Origin: Isoetes taiwanensis
Taxonomy: Eukaryota; Streptophyta; Lycopodiopsida; Isoetales; Isoetaceae
NCBI GenBank assembly: GCA_021234155.1
Contig: JAJEKV010000056.1
Span: 8,632,458 to 8,696,457 of the forward strand
DNA length: 64,000 nt
Direction of reading: 5' to 3'
Under the pieces are notes generated by a model that saw only the letters and a program-made list of their open reading frames with translations, ran no database searches and had not been told where the DNA came from. Both the position numbers and the translations under genes were made by a program. The number at the start of each line of letters is the position of its first letter. Position 1 is the stretch's first letter. Below are positions 1 to 12,719 of the stretch, piece by piece.

Positions 1-2680
1 TGTTACGCATTGCTAAGCCTGCACCCTCTATCTTCAAAGTGATGTTGATCTGCCTCGCTTCTAGTCGGACTTGACCTCTAAGATGGTAGATGTCTGTGGG
101 AGTGTAGGCTAGCATTTCAACATATTTATGTTATTTCCATTCCCTAAGTCACCATCTTATGTAATTAATATGTATTCGGATTTGTGTGTGTACCTTTGTA
201 GTAGTCTTCCATCCGATTGAAAACACAAGTTTTTTACTTCGCTCGACCTGACACCTTCCGTAATTTGTGAATTCCCTCAAGAAACGTGGAGATGGGGCGA
301 TGCAATGCAACACAACATAAAGGAAGGGCCGATGGCATTTTGATTGCAAGATGCCAATACATATTTGTTCCAATCGCTAGCGGCCCAAATGTGGCATTGG
401 CAATTTCGCTTGTGGTCCAAAGAAAAGCTCTTTTCCATCTATAGCTAGCCCAAGTATACGATCCTCTCTCCGGCTACAAAGGCTATGTAAATCTCGATGC
501 TAAAAACTGTATAAGTATGAGTTTCGCTTTTGTTTTATGATTTGATTATTCGAGTATTGCAATTCTTATGCTTGATTTATTCTCACATTGCACTTTGCAG
601 TTTCATGTTTTTGTGATCAATAACATGATGCTCGATCCAACAGCCTTTAAGCCATGGTAGGAAGAACTTTGATGCTCCCCTGTTCAATCTCTAAAATGCC
701 GTAAACTAGTACCAAGAACCCTTGCATGTACATTGTGGCTTACATGCAATAAATTATGATGCCGTGGGTTGATGTAATGCCCAAGCTCCATTTTTGTGCA
801 GAACATGTTATTTTCCCTATTAGCTATTTGTTGGTATAGTCCTCTAATACTTGTGCACCATGCAGATGACACCCGCTTGGTTCATCGATGCCTATGCCAA
901 GCCCAGGAGGGGATCATCTAATGGAGGCATTAATTGCAGAAGGCGCAGATGAATATACAAGCGCCTGTTCCTACACAGGTAGATAGTCCCTTTGACTTGT
1001 TTGTAAATTACAGCTTTGTATGAGCCATGTCTCGGTTTTGTACTCGCCAATAAGTAATGAAAAATTTAATTTATTTGTCTCACTTTACACCGCAAATAAC
1101 AATCGTAATTATCAATGGGTTTTCAATTGTACTATAAATTGTGAATCTCAAGTGTTTTCACGATGTGAATCATCTAATCTCGTGGAGAAAAGCTCATTAT
1201 CTTTGACTTAAATTGCGGTTGGGCAAGAGGTGCACAAGAATGAAAATATTAACTCAAGATACCACCGCATCCAAAGATGAGCTTCAGCTTTAATATAGGA
1301 AATGTGTTTTTATCGCAGCCGGTTAGCATCACTGCTAGCATTTGTAAGTAGAAGGGTTTGATGTTGCCATCCGGTCTTCACTCACTTCTAAAAAATCTTC
1401 AACCAATTGTGGAACATATTTGTGGATGCTTTTTCCATAAGCCGGTTTGTTTATGCTCGTGAGAGCGTTGTTGACTCTCGCCATTACCAAACACTCTAAC
1501 AACCTCAAAAGGGGTTGTTTGTGAAACCATTAGTCATGGTATGGAAAGAGTACCCGTGAGTACTATGGACATACAGCTTTATCGACGACGAAGATACAAA
1601 TCCACTTTGAATCCTCGTGAGAGGGTTAAGCATGTCCTTTCTCGACAATCGATATTAGCCGGTGACAACATTGTTTGTCATGGAGCTCATTCCATGGCTT
1701 AATGGATTCAAATGGTCAAGATGGTATAGTTTTGTGTGAAAGAGCATCCGATGACTAATGCAGCCAGATGGCATATCGTATGTGTGGAAATCGTGATTTT
1801 GTCGGGCAAACTATGGCAAGAATCTCTGGGTGCTCAATGGGGCTTCAAATTTAGTCAATATACCGAGCAAGGAATGGAGAAATCGCTTTATCATGTTATT
1901 GGCCTCGACCGCTCCATTGTTGGTACTGTGACTGACTGATGTACAAATTCAAATGTTATGAATATATGTATCAAAGTTTTGTTCATTGTACTTGAGTACT
2001 CGCTTTTACCGGCTCTTCTATTGGTACAATTATGAGTGCATACATAATTAAGGATCTTCATTTGCTTTGTAGATGAATGGATCAAACACAAAAGACTATT
2101 AAGAAACTAAGAGATAGTTCTCACGCGACCCGTGAGGTAATACAAACCAACACAAGCCGCAAGTACATAGGGTTGGGACCGGATTATCACTTCTATATCA
2201 CACTAACTTTGGGGAAAATATTGATAAATCAAAACCAGGAGGAACGAAAGCAACCATGAAAGGTATATTGGCAAAGAAATCATCACTTGTTGCACAACCC
2301 TTTGGGAAGGCACGGTCCCGAAGATGCAGCCATGTAGGATGGAAAGGTTTTGTCGCTGGCATCGCATATAGAAACCGCGATGGACTATCAAGGAGGATAT
2401 CCTTCAGCCTCCTGGCCGGAAGACATGATGCAACAAATATAAGATATCGCCCTAATGCGACATTTTGAAGCTTGGTCATGAATTATGAGCCATGCTCATT
2501 TTCTAGTGTTGTATTTATGTCCACAATATAAATATATATCAAATCCATTTGTACATGAAAACTCGGCCCATTTCTTATCTTTACATGACCTAAAACCATT
2601 TTTAATGGTTATGCAATTCAACTCTTCTTTAAAGTTCAATTTAAATCAACTTTACACTTAACAAATTTTTATACGCTTCG
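1..2680. other. Non-coding or unrecognised stretch
   Basis: Only short frames (at most 93 codons, at 2198-2479 on the minus strand), none with recognisable motifs. No RNA gene seen. It may be decayed transposon sequence. Confidence 0.5.
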
Positions 2681-2691
2681 AATGTAATAAT

Positions 2692-2745
2692 GATGTACAA
2701 GATGTACATTGGTTGTACATCTTATGTACATTGATGTACATAATG
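2692..2745. repeat. Cluster of TGTACAT motifs with a palindrome
   Basis: GATGTACA or TGTACAT occurs several times within about 55 bp. Positions 2700-2722 form an inverted repeat, AGATGTAC and GTACATCT around a 7-base loop. Confidence 0.75.
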
Positions 2746-3249
2746 CACTGGCATCCACTCTTCTTCGGGCCTATAACAAAGTATTACAATATTTCCTCGA
2801 AAGTACTACGATCCTGACTTAGTCCATGTCATCTGCTACAATACCGGAAGTTGTGATAACAATGTCTCATGGACTTCATCCGCAAGTAAAATGCTGCGCT
2901 TGCCCTTCAAATTGTGTTTTACTTTCTTGAATGGGATTCAAACCCCAATCATGCATTCTCCGGCAGTACCAAACATTCTGCAGGAAGCAGCATTTTTATT
3001 GTGGCAGCCCGATTAGTTCATAATATTGTCCCTTCAATGACAATTTAGTGCCGCCAGAGATTCATTTCCATGGGTCATCAATTGAATCTTCTTCCAATGC
3101 ATGCTTTTCCCTCGTACATGAGGAACATAGTATGAAACACCTTCCACTAGACACCGGTGGCCGCGAAAAAGACACAAATACATCCTAAACAAATTTTACA
3201 AGTATTCACCTAAACCACCGCCCTTCCTCGTGATAATAAAACATCCACA

Positions 3250-4240
3250 TCATTTTCGGCAAATTTCCAACACTAGAGGTACATGATCCGGTGGGTCTAA
3301 ACTTTTAAGAGACCATTCTCCACAATGTTTAATGTTCTCACACCAACCAATTGAAGTTAATGCAAGCATCACAAAAGCACGAGTGGTCTCGCATAGCAAC
3401 TTTGTTGGATTCATCGGCTTATAGTTTATACTGCATCGTATCCGGCTGAAAATTGCAAAAGTCTTGCAATTGAATGCTTCATTACTGCCACACCGCTTTT
3501 CCAACCTCCCAAAACACCCTTTCACAATCCTACCTCTTGGTCTCTTTAAACTCGCGACAAACCTGCTTCTCAGACTACACCGCATGCCATATTTTGTTTT
3601 CCTCGCTTCCTCAAGCCACAACTTTGCTATTATACCAAATTTCGCCATCGCTGTGTACTCTTTCCCATGCATGATCCAAAGAAATTCGCTATCACTCGGA
3701 ATTTTATTTTCAACATGGTATTTGGCTGTGATTTTATACCACGCCCGCGGGCAGATTTGAATTGAGATGCACAACCATCCGGACTCACATAATGAAGGTT
3801 TATGTGTCCACCTCCATTATTCTTAAGCCAACGGCCAGTTGATTTGGGGTCTCAAAATGCCCCTTATCTTGATGCATTCCATCGCCATGTTTCACCAATG
3901 ATGTTTATGCATTTTTTTCCAAAGTTTATTAGTTGGCGGCAGAAAGAGGAGCGGTGCTTCACTTGGCATCCACATGGCTAAATTTCATAGGACATGTTTG
4001 TGCATTCATTGCAACCACATTAATGGTCTCGCGATTTTTCAAAATCGTATCATGGACTAAAACACGGCTACTTTTTCTATTGTGCACATGCCCACATGCA
4101 CCAACCACCTTTTCAAATTTTGGCACCAAGATTTGACATTGTTCACATACCGCTACGCATCCTTCCGGGCTTCATTTGGAATCCAAGTCTCCATAGTGTC
4201 CGTATTTTTATGGGCGAAAGCATAGAGTTAAGCAACAACG
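3250..4240 (-). pseudogene. Possible Harbinger-type (DDE_Tnp_4) transposase remnant
   Basis: The minus strand has a 174-codon open frame (3774 to 3250) preceded by a shorter one. Upstream, around 3980-4120, the reading KNRETINVVAM followed by MKFSHVDA resembles the family's RKG..S.NVMA.....F.YV.AGW stretch. In the longer frame, RGRIVKGCFGRLEKRC resembles the R.VIERCFG.LK.R motif near the last catalytic residue, and there are hints of the downstream helix. No DGTH motif is readable, and stops lie between the pieces. The call is based on short resemblances only; an unrelated chance frame is possible. Confidence 0.33.
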
Positions 4241-4444
4241 GGCGTAGACGATGTGCTTACGTTTGTGCCGTGATGTTACATGCCATGTTTTACTACTCCA
4301 AATTCTTTCATTCGGTTTTCCTACTTTTCCTCTTCCCATTCATCGATTGCTCCCTCGCCACATTCATTCTTACATAATTCAACGAATTGACCAGATTCTA
4401 ATTGCATCCATCATTGCCCAGTGCTCTTTACATTGCTTCAAGTA

Positions 4445-5255
4445 GCTCATCACTTACAAAACAATAAAGGCATGACTTGCAATGACATTCATCCATAGTT
4501 TGTGGTGAGAATGCTATCCTTAACTAAGGATGACTATGGAGTTACATTGCCGAGTTTATTATTCATACAATAAACGAATAGGTAGAACTATAGGGTTCAA
4601 AATAAATGCTACGGATAGTATAATAAAAAAGGGAAGGGAGTGTGGGAAGGGGTTCTCAAGAGGATGATATTTCCAAATTCTCAGACCAATATCACACGAT
4701 CACAATCTACGAAATGCACTTTGTGTAAATGTGTAGTGAGCTCACATGATCCTTTCGCTTTTTTCTTCCCTCTTCGATTTATATTCACTCACCTAATCAA
4801 CATTTTCGGGGCTATATTTTAACGATGCCTGATTTCGACTGTGGAAAAGCATTACCTGCATCGTTGTTGTCTAACATATGCATATAAGAGACATGCTTTT
4901 CCAAAGATATAGCATTCAGGTAATGGGCATCTAGTTTTACGTTGTAAAATTGTGGGAGCCGAGCTCAAAGTTGTCCCATGACCTCATTTAGTTTACCCGT
5001 GCAAGCCTTATGAGAATGGTGTCCTTGCAATGAAGAAATGTTTGATAAGACGCGGCATCCGTGGTTGTTGAAAAAAATGAGTTACAAAATATTTGCTCCA
5101 TTAGAGGTGTTTACTAATGCCACGACACAAAAGCCCAAAGACATATTGTATAAAATGTCGCCATGAGCCTTTGATCGGGCTTAACTCAAAGTGTCACATA
5201 CGTGGAAACATTGTTAGGTTTGATAAAATAACATAAAACCTTATTTAATAAAAGC
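4445..5255. other. Non-coding stretch before the foldback repeat
   Basis: AT-rich, with one 60-codon frame and no motif I recognise. No boundary element separates it from the tandem repeat that follows. Confidence 0.5.
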
Positions 5256-5259
5256 TTTG

Positions 5260-6330
5260 GTTGTTGGTAAAGTGCGTTGGCTTATTGATTATGTGTGTTT
5301 GTATTTTGCTTTGGGACCCTCTTGAAAGTTTAGTTCATAAAACATAATATATAACTCTTGGAATGATATATATTTTATACGAAAACGGACTATTGATGAG
5401 GACTTTGTTATTATCTATCGACAACAAACAGAAAGTTGATCACACCACGCTAATTTAGTATATTCCAACCTTTTACTTATACAAAAATTCGGCCAGTGTG
5501 ATCTTTGGAAAAAACATGACTTATAAAATTATTTTGATTATCTTTTTAATAAATATATATATGTGTCTATTCAAGTTAAGTGTGGATATGTGACGCAGCT
5601 CATTTATTGATAAAGTGTTTCTGCTTTTCGGGGTGGCTAATAACTTTACGTGCATCACTAGAGTCAAAGCATTTTGGGATGCAAATAGGATGCTTGATGT
5701 GATCCTTCTAAAAAAAAAGATATGCTCTTTGAAAGGACTAATAACTTTATGCACTTGGGGTGGTAAAGCATTAATTGAGTAAGGTACTTGTGTTTAATTT
5801 TAATTTGACAACAAATAAGAAAAGTGGATCACACGACACGGACTTAGTGTGTTCCATTTTGTTGCATATGTACTCATTCGCTTGGTGTGATCCTTCTGAA
5901 AATAATATGCTCTTTGAAAAGGGATAATGACTTATGTACTTAAGAGCGGTAAAGCATTTTAGATACAAATAGGAATGAGTACTCTTGTGTTTAATTTTAA
6001 TTTGACAACAAATAAGAAAATGGATCACACCATGAATTTACAGGTCCCTTTTTTTTGCATATGTATATTCGCTTTGGTGTGGATCCATCTTGAACAAAAA
6101 ATAGCTTTCAAGTAAAAGGAAAGAAAGAAATTCATTTAAAGTGTAAAGTGTTAGTATATAAAGTGTTGCCTATTAAAATACTATTTGTTTACGCTTGTTG
6201 TAAGTTGAATATTTGTGTTTCTATTTACTTTTTACGCAAGGATCACACTGTGCTAATTTCTTTATATGCAATTACTTCACAAGCATGAAGATTTCGTGAT
6301 CATATGATCCTCTTTAAACAAGGATGGCTT
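5260..6330. repeat. Degenerate ~190-bp tandem repeat with internal foldback
   Basis: About five to six units are recognisable, the best at 5760-5948 and 5949-6144. Shared landmarks are a GGTAAAGCATT-like start, TTTGACAACAAATAAGAAAA (5802 and 6001), then GGATCACAC, a TTGCATATGTA segment, TTGGTGTGATCC and, in several units, ATATGCTCTTTGAAA. GGATCACAC and GTGTGATCC are inverted copies: 5826-5834 with 5885-5893, and (with one extra base) 6022-6030 with 6076-6086. Weaker pairs are 5438-5445 with 5496-5503 and 6240-6248 with 6301-6310. The intervening TTTGACAACAAA landmark recurs about 384 bp earlier (5423), which is twice the unit length. No coding potential is convincing. Confidence 0.8.
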
Positions 6331-6334
6331 TGAC

Positions 6335-8770
6335 CTTCAATGTTCATAAATTTTATGAATGTTTGCATATAAGAATGTCACATATCATATTTCTTAAAAA
6401 TGGTCATCAAATGGATAACTACCAAAGAGTTTTCTACTACTTAAGGAGTTTCCAAGACTCATTTTTGCTATAATTTAAATAGCAATAGAGTTTTAAAGGA
6501 ATCTATCAAGTTAAAGGTAGTCAAAGACTTCAGATAGCAAAGAGATTCAAACACAAACACCATAACCTTTGTACTCAAGAATGTATAAACCCTTCACATT
6601 GCAAAGTATAATGTCATTTATTAGCATTCACGATACTTCCCTCTTCCTTATCTGGCGTTCTCATCTCAAGGGTTCCTATTCGACCAATGCCTCTTCATCC
6701 TCTCTCAATCTCTCACAAATATCCTTAGGAGGCCGTGAGTTACCGCCACCACAAAATCGACTAAACTTGAAACGCCCCAAATGATTCGCTTGCCACTAAC
6801 GGATCCAATGGATATAAACCGCCATCCGCCTGCATGTCAACATCTTTGAGCCTCGGTGAAGACAACACGCCGAGGTCTAAGTTCTTATTTTTAGACCTCC
6901 TGCTGGACAAGACTGAGCATATTCGCGGAGTCGCTTTTGATCCCATCCACACATCATTTGAGCTTCCATATCATGCGGATCGCATCAAATGAAGGTGTGT
7001 ATAATTTGTATGCCCCAAAGACAATTGGCCAGGAGCTTCTAAACGTCCAGAGCCAACTCCTCGCTTTTGAAATTTGCAACGCATATGGAAATCAAAAGTC
7101 CATTCTCCTACAATCCATGCTTTATACATTAAGCAAATTCAAATTTCTCGAATTGTAGGGCGGAGTTCATATTGGGATGAAGTAAAGATCCCTCGGCACG
7201 CCGGGTTCACATGGATGAACCGCTGGCTACCGGGTTTAAACCTCGGCCGAATCCTAACAGGCAAAAAAATTCAGCCCCTGCTTTTTGAAAAATCAGCCTT
7301 GCAAGATCCTAACTTGTATAGCCGATGCGCCGAATTTTTAATCAAGGACTCGCTTCGTAACTCACGGAGGGCCTAACTTCCACGCGGAACTTCACCTTAT
7401 AAGGCGCAGCTGCTAAATTAAATGAAAGTTCCGATACAAAGCTTCAACCCAATACATTCAAATTTTGAAATGGAAGGCGGAAGCTTGTATGGCCATGGCC
7501 TCTAAATGAAAAATAGCGAAGAATTCCAAGTGACACGCGACGCTTGGTATCCGGACAAAACCAAGAGGCACCGCCATGAGTTGCGTATGCTATAATGCAA
7601 GTGGTTTTTAGAAGCCACATGTTGCATCACCGTCTCACAAACTAACACTAAATACATATGGCTTTCATGAATGCTAATCCCCTTTATTCCCGAGAATATT
7701 CCAAGTAAATCTCAGAATGATGAGATTTGCATCCTAGGTATGGGAAAAAAGGAGCCGAAATATGATCGGAATGGCTGAGGGAGGCCATTTTCGCACTCCC
7801 CAACCACTTCTAATGCCAAATGTAATTTAAAACCATGTTGCACAAAATGAGTGCTGCGCTTCCTCGGGCTATCCAAACATAGAAATGTAATCGCTTTTTA
7901 AGCTTACCTTCTATTTTCATCATTGAAATATGGACCAAATACTAATTTGATCGTGACTCTAATGCTCTAGATTGCACTTCTCGTCTCGGTTTCAATGTGT
8001 AGTTCTCTTCGCAGTCAACAACAGACAACACACTATTATTATCCCGAGTTTCTCAACACATCTTTTAAATCATCGCTTGCTCCTCGCCAAGCAGGCCGTA
8101 GAAAGTTATGATCTCAGAACTTAGCAAGTTGATTTTTCATGTTCTTTAACAAAAACATGCTTGTCATTCTGCATCAACTAATCTAAGCCTTCCTCGATGT
8201 ACCTTTTTGATGGCTCATTGACATATGCATATACTTGCCATCTACATTATCTCAATTCCATCTTCCTTTTGTTTGGACAGATAGTTCAATTTCTTTTCAC
8301 TCCACATTCATCACATTCGGCTTTGATGCATTTTAGTTTATGCCATTCATCCAATACATATTTCGCAAACCTGACTTCCACAAGATATCACTAACATTAA
8401 TAAAAGTCTTCTGCTTTGTTTGACATACTCCATTGTTTTGCCGATGCACGCATTAATCGCAAATGCGAAGTGCAATTAACATGTAGGGATCTCCCTTGCT
8501 ATCATTGAAGGCCTTTCTCTCGCATGACTTCATTACTTTCATGTTTGGATTACTAAACAACATGCTTCTCCTTCTAATTTCCTTTTATGCAATCAGTTTC
8601 GTGATACTCGAATCGTCGGCGCTTAATTCGGGTATCGTGGATTCTCGATATACAACCGCTGATAAAGCCCGACCGCACAACAAAAAGCATTAAAGACCAT
8701 GTTAGTAAAATGATGCTCTGAACCGAATAAAAGAGTATTGAACTATACTATCAGATAATTAATGTATGCT
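6335..8770. other. Unrecognised stretch with short frames
   Basis: Overlapping plus-strand frames at 6937-7376 (73 and 100 codons) have somewhat protein-like composition but match nothing I know, and lack support from a longer frame. The rest holds only short chance-length frames. Confidence 0.45.
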
Positions 8771-8772
8771 CT

Positions 8773-9125
8773 ATGTACATAAAATGTCCATCCAACAGTC
8801 TTAATTCCATCCGTTATCAGACATCTAATGTAATATCGCGATCTAATGTAATGTACCAACAGCTTCCATCGACTGTTATCAGACATCCAATGTACATACT
8901 GTATATCCACGTACATCCATTGTACACTAATTATCGTTCCAATATTAGTACATCACATTAATGTTACAATATTAGTACAACTAATGTACATATGTCCGGA
9001 CGGTTTTGGCTTCATTACCCCAAAGTACAACAAAAATGTAAATGATGTAATTTTGATATTCAAGTATACGTAAAATGCAAAATGGTGATGGACATGTAAG
9101 TGTTAATGGATGTACATCTAAAAAG
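8773..9125. repeat. Dispersed TGTACAT / ATGTACA motif cluster
   Basis: The stretch carries many copies of ATGTAC, GTACAT and close variants, mixed with repeated TTATCAGACATC(C/T)AATGTA phrases at about 8814 and 8877. The same motif recurs near 10177 (GATGTACATC) and at 2692-2745. It could be the subterminal repeats of a DNA transposon; no terminal inverted repeats were found. Confidence 0.55.
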
Positions 9126-9129
9126 TACC

Positions 9130-10330
9130 TAATAGCACATCACCGCAAGATTTCGCTACTATGTAAACAATGCATAAATGTAAACAATGTAAAATGCAAT
9201 ACATTTCATGAAAACCATGTATTCATTAAATGTGTCACTGAATCGTAATCCAGAATGTACGTAAGAAAGTCATGAAAGAATTTTGAAGAAAACATAATTC
9301 CAAAACCTAATTGATTCAATTACAAGAGCAAACCTCGTGGAGATATCATGTATTGTATCATTGTGTTCTCCTCTTCATGACATTCTCTAACCTTTGGTGA
9401 AACTCTTTGGTATTGTCGCCAAAATCACCAACCTACATTTGATTGAATCATCGATTCTATTTGATCTTCGCATCCTTCCCGCCAAAGCCCATACATTTGT
9501 CTAATTTAATGACATTATCTTCCTTCTTGCCGCGCCTTTGATAAATTGGGTCAGATCTTTAGAAGCAATTTTGGAAGAAACATTCTTGTTTATATCTCCT
9601 TTTCCAACAATCATTGATAACAGCTGAATGTGTTTTGTCTAATTTATCTTTGCTATTAGCGTGACTTTTACTTCTTGAAGCCCATCTTCTTCTGCTTCGG
9701 ATCATTGATTTCATAACAATAACTTCTAAGGATTTCCAATTACGTTCAAAACGTAAAAGCCCACATCTTGCAACAAACGATCAAGCAAAAACTAGTCTTT
9801 GATCCGGACGGCTGCTTGCCAAAGAACTGAGGATGCAATCCAATCGACCAACACGCCGCTTTTATTTGTTTTGCGGGCATAACACCGCCAATGTCGGGTA
9901 CATACTTACGCCAACCATCACTTCCATTGGAATTCCCCACCTCCATGAACGTGATTGGAAATCTGGATTTGTATTTCTTGTGGTATCCAATCGCATTTGT
10001 TTGTTTCGAATTCATCTCGTTTGTCCCGTGAAAGGGGAATTTCTAAAGGGAGGGACCATCCATTCAATTGGTTCTGGTTCAGCTCGCTAACCAAGAATTT
10101 TCTTTGGGAATGTCGTGGATGATCTTGCAATCATTGCATATCCGACACAAAACGCATAAACCATAAGAGATCTTGATGTACATCTAAAATGTACTCAAAA
10201 GCACAAATTGCCCTTCAATTCAAGACGATGTAATGATACCCTTTCATGCTTTTACCCAAAGAGAAATCTTTCGAGATACTTAAATCAGGGCTGAAGAAAC
10301 CTCCACAAAAAGCATAAGGAAATATGAAAT
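9130..10330. other. Unrecognised stretch, basic peptides on the minus strand
   Basis: Minus-strand readings at about 9370-9700 are rich in Lys and Arg, and 10015-9746 includes WRKYVPDIGGVMPAKQIKAA. The WRKY letters are incidental: the zinc-binding pattern of WRKY domains is absent. It could be a decayed transposon-encoded protein near the TGTACAT clusters; I cannot identify it. Confidence 0.4.
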
Positions 10331-10336
10331 GCTGTG

Positions 10337-10510
10337 GAGCAAACAGAACCGATCAAGAACTGGAGCAGAATGGACCGGAGCAAGAACCGGAGCAGAACCG
10401 AACTCGAGCAAGAACCGAGCAGAAATCGTGGACTGAGCAAGAACTCGGAAAGCAAGAGCGTAAACCGAACTCGAGCAAGAGTAGGAACTAGAGCCGAGCC
10501 GGACATCATC
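10337..10510. repeat. Purine-rich degenerate minisatellite (GAGCAAGAACCG-like)
   Basis: Variants of GAGCAAGAACCG and GGAGCAGAACCG follow each other without a fixed period. The plus-strand reading is a 69-codon frame rich in Arg, Glu, Asn and Ser (10334-10543); the minus-strand readings are Ser/Leu-rich. These frames look like by-products of the repeat rather than genes. Confidence 0.7.
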
Positions 10511-10514
10511 AAGA

Positions 10515-12715
10515 ACATGATCAACTGGGGCATGAACCGATAGAGGCAAGAGGCTGGACGTAACATGGAACGTTAGCGATCTGAGTCAGGGCCCACGACA
10601 TCGCATCTGGATCAAGTCGATGTTGGTGTAGAGACTGATCCGCAGATGAACTTGAACTAGGAGCTAGAACCAAAGAAATCGAATGATCTAGCACGCCAAT
10701 CAATCTCAAGCAAGGCGGAAGCTCGAAAGCAAGGGCGTACTCCAAGACTATTACGCGATGAGGCTGGCAATGATTGAAGGAAATATCAAAAGAAACTCCC
10801 TAACAACCCAAGAGGCGCATAGCATATTCTCGCGGATCGCGACCCGAGGAGATCTCCCGCCCATCAATCACTTCGGCTGCATGTGATGCCTCAACCCGCT
10901 TCTAGGGTGGCGTGCTTTTATCGGGCTTAACGCATCTATCCATAAAACAAGCATTTGCACCACAATCAAGTTGCGCCAACACTTGCAATTTCCATCTTCT
11001 TATTTCAATGATATAGGATGAAGAATGCCTTGCCGATCTTTATCCGATGGAATAAACATGTCAGTCGTGGAAGGAGTCGGAGTACCGACGAGACTCCTTA
11101 CTACTCTGACCGCCCCGTTTTCCGACCGATGAAGGTGCTTCATTGCATCCACGAAATTTATGGCGGCCTCCACGCAGAGGCAAAGATTAGCCTTCTCCGG
11201 ACGCTTCTACTCAAGCAGATAAGGGTCTCGAACCGCCCGATCAACTGCGATAAAGTTCAGTCTAGATCCGCTTAGATTCTACGATGAGGTCGGGGAAGAA
11301 GCATAGCGCTTTGTGTAACAGAAAGCATCCTACTCACGCTCTTCTTGCCTACGCTCGGCGAGCCGGATATCACATCAACCGCAACTGATGGCTTCTTCCA
11401 AACTCGGGATCCTTATGACAACAACATATCTTTGACATCCTCTCGTGAACCCCTTCTAAACAATCTCTCGGCGTAATATCATCCTGTGCAGATCTACCGC
11501 AGAATTTGACGAAATTCTCGATGCATATACCGGCCGGGCGAGCCTTATTCTTAAGTTGCAAAGTTTTGTGGATCGGCTGTGGCACCGACGACGGTATCTC
11601 CAAAGCATGCTTCAGTTCCCAGTTGAAAGCAAAGAAATTCAGACCGGGGCTCTTTTCCAATAAAGGAGCAAAACCAACTTAGAGTCGGGCCCTCGTGAGA
11701 AGAGAACCAATCAGCCCCACTTGTTCTTCGAGCTGCGGATATCTATGAGGATGGAGCCGGTCTACAAGCCCGACCGACTAAAAAACCGCGAGCTTGACCG
11801 AAAGTGCCGGCCAACTTCTCGCGGTGATCGATCTTAGGCCTGGAGAAATCAACTCGAAGCAGAAGCGTATTCATGTGAATAATGCCTTTAAGCTCTTTAT
11901 TATCCAACTGCGAATCGGGCTGCATACTTGGAACAAGCTGCTGACTCCGCCAGAATAAAGTCTAACCTCCTCCATAGATATAAAATCGCCAAATATGAGC
12001 AAAAATGCTTAGGATCGAAAGCGCATAAGAATCGGTAGAGATTTCCTGCTCAAAACCGCCATGAACCTACTCTCGAAAACAAGGAAAAATAATGCGGAAA
12101 ATAAGTGCAAAGAAATACTCTAAGAAATACGCCAAGATCGCAAAGAATCCGATATGTGAACAAGAATCAAGAATACAATGGCCCGGCGCTGTGAACACGG
12201 TGACGATGCCTGTAGCGCCTTAAGATCATGCTTGAACCAATGGTTTAATAAGAAGGAGGTGCCTCCCTCATATATCTAGACCAACTACGATCGCTAGCCT
12301 AATCTAACGGATGAGATCGCCAAGTGTCACAAGATGCATTTAGGTTCTGTGAACATTCTAGAACCTTCCGAGATAGTCCCACATATGAGGAAGACGAAGG
12401 AATATCTTCAACAAATATTGGTAAGACTTGGCAGCAGGTGACTCGCGAATCGAAGGTTGCAGTTCAAACCCCGCCTTGTGCAACTACCCTTTACATCCAT
12501 GTATCTACTCATCTTTTGTACATAGAGATAATGTTCGATGATACTAATATCCGTGAGGAGTCGTCATTGTGCATCGCCCCTTTACCGACATCGGGCCAAA
12601 GCAAAACATAACAATGTAAGCTAGCAATAATAACAACAACCAATACCTCAAGGTAGTGATAAACCATCCATCCATATCACGTATCACAACCATATAAAAT
12701 ACATCAAATAGAGGC
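10515..12715. other. Unrecognised GC-richer stretch
   Basis: Several frames of 60 to 96 codons on both strands (largest 11660-11370, minus). Composition and position beside a Ty3/Gypsy fragment suggest retroelement sequence, but no gag or pol motif is readable. Confidence 0.4.
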
Positions 12716-12719
12716 TCCC

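Noticed and set aside
9746-10015. WRKY transcription-factor motif (WRKYVPD)
   Set aside because: The family heptapeptide WRKYGQK is not matched, and the Cys/His zinc-binding pattern is absent.
10334-10543. Arg/Glu-rich 69-codon frame as a gene
   Set aside because: It follows the purine-rich repeat exactly and has no domain or neighbour support.
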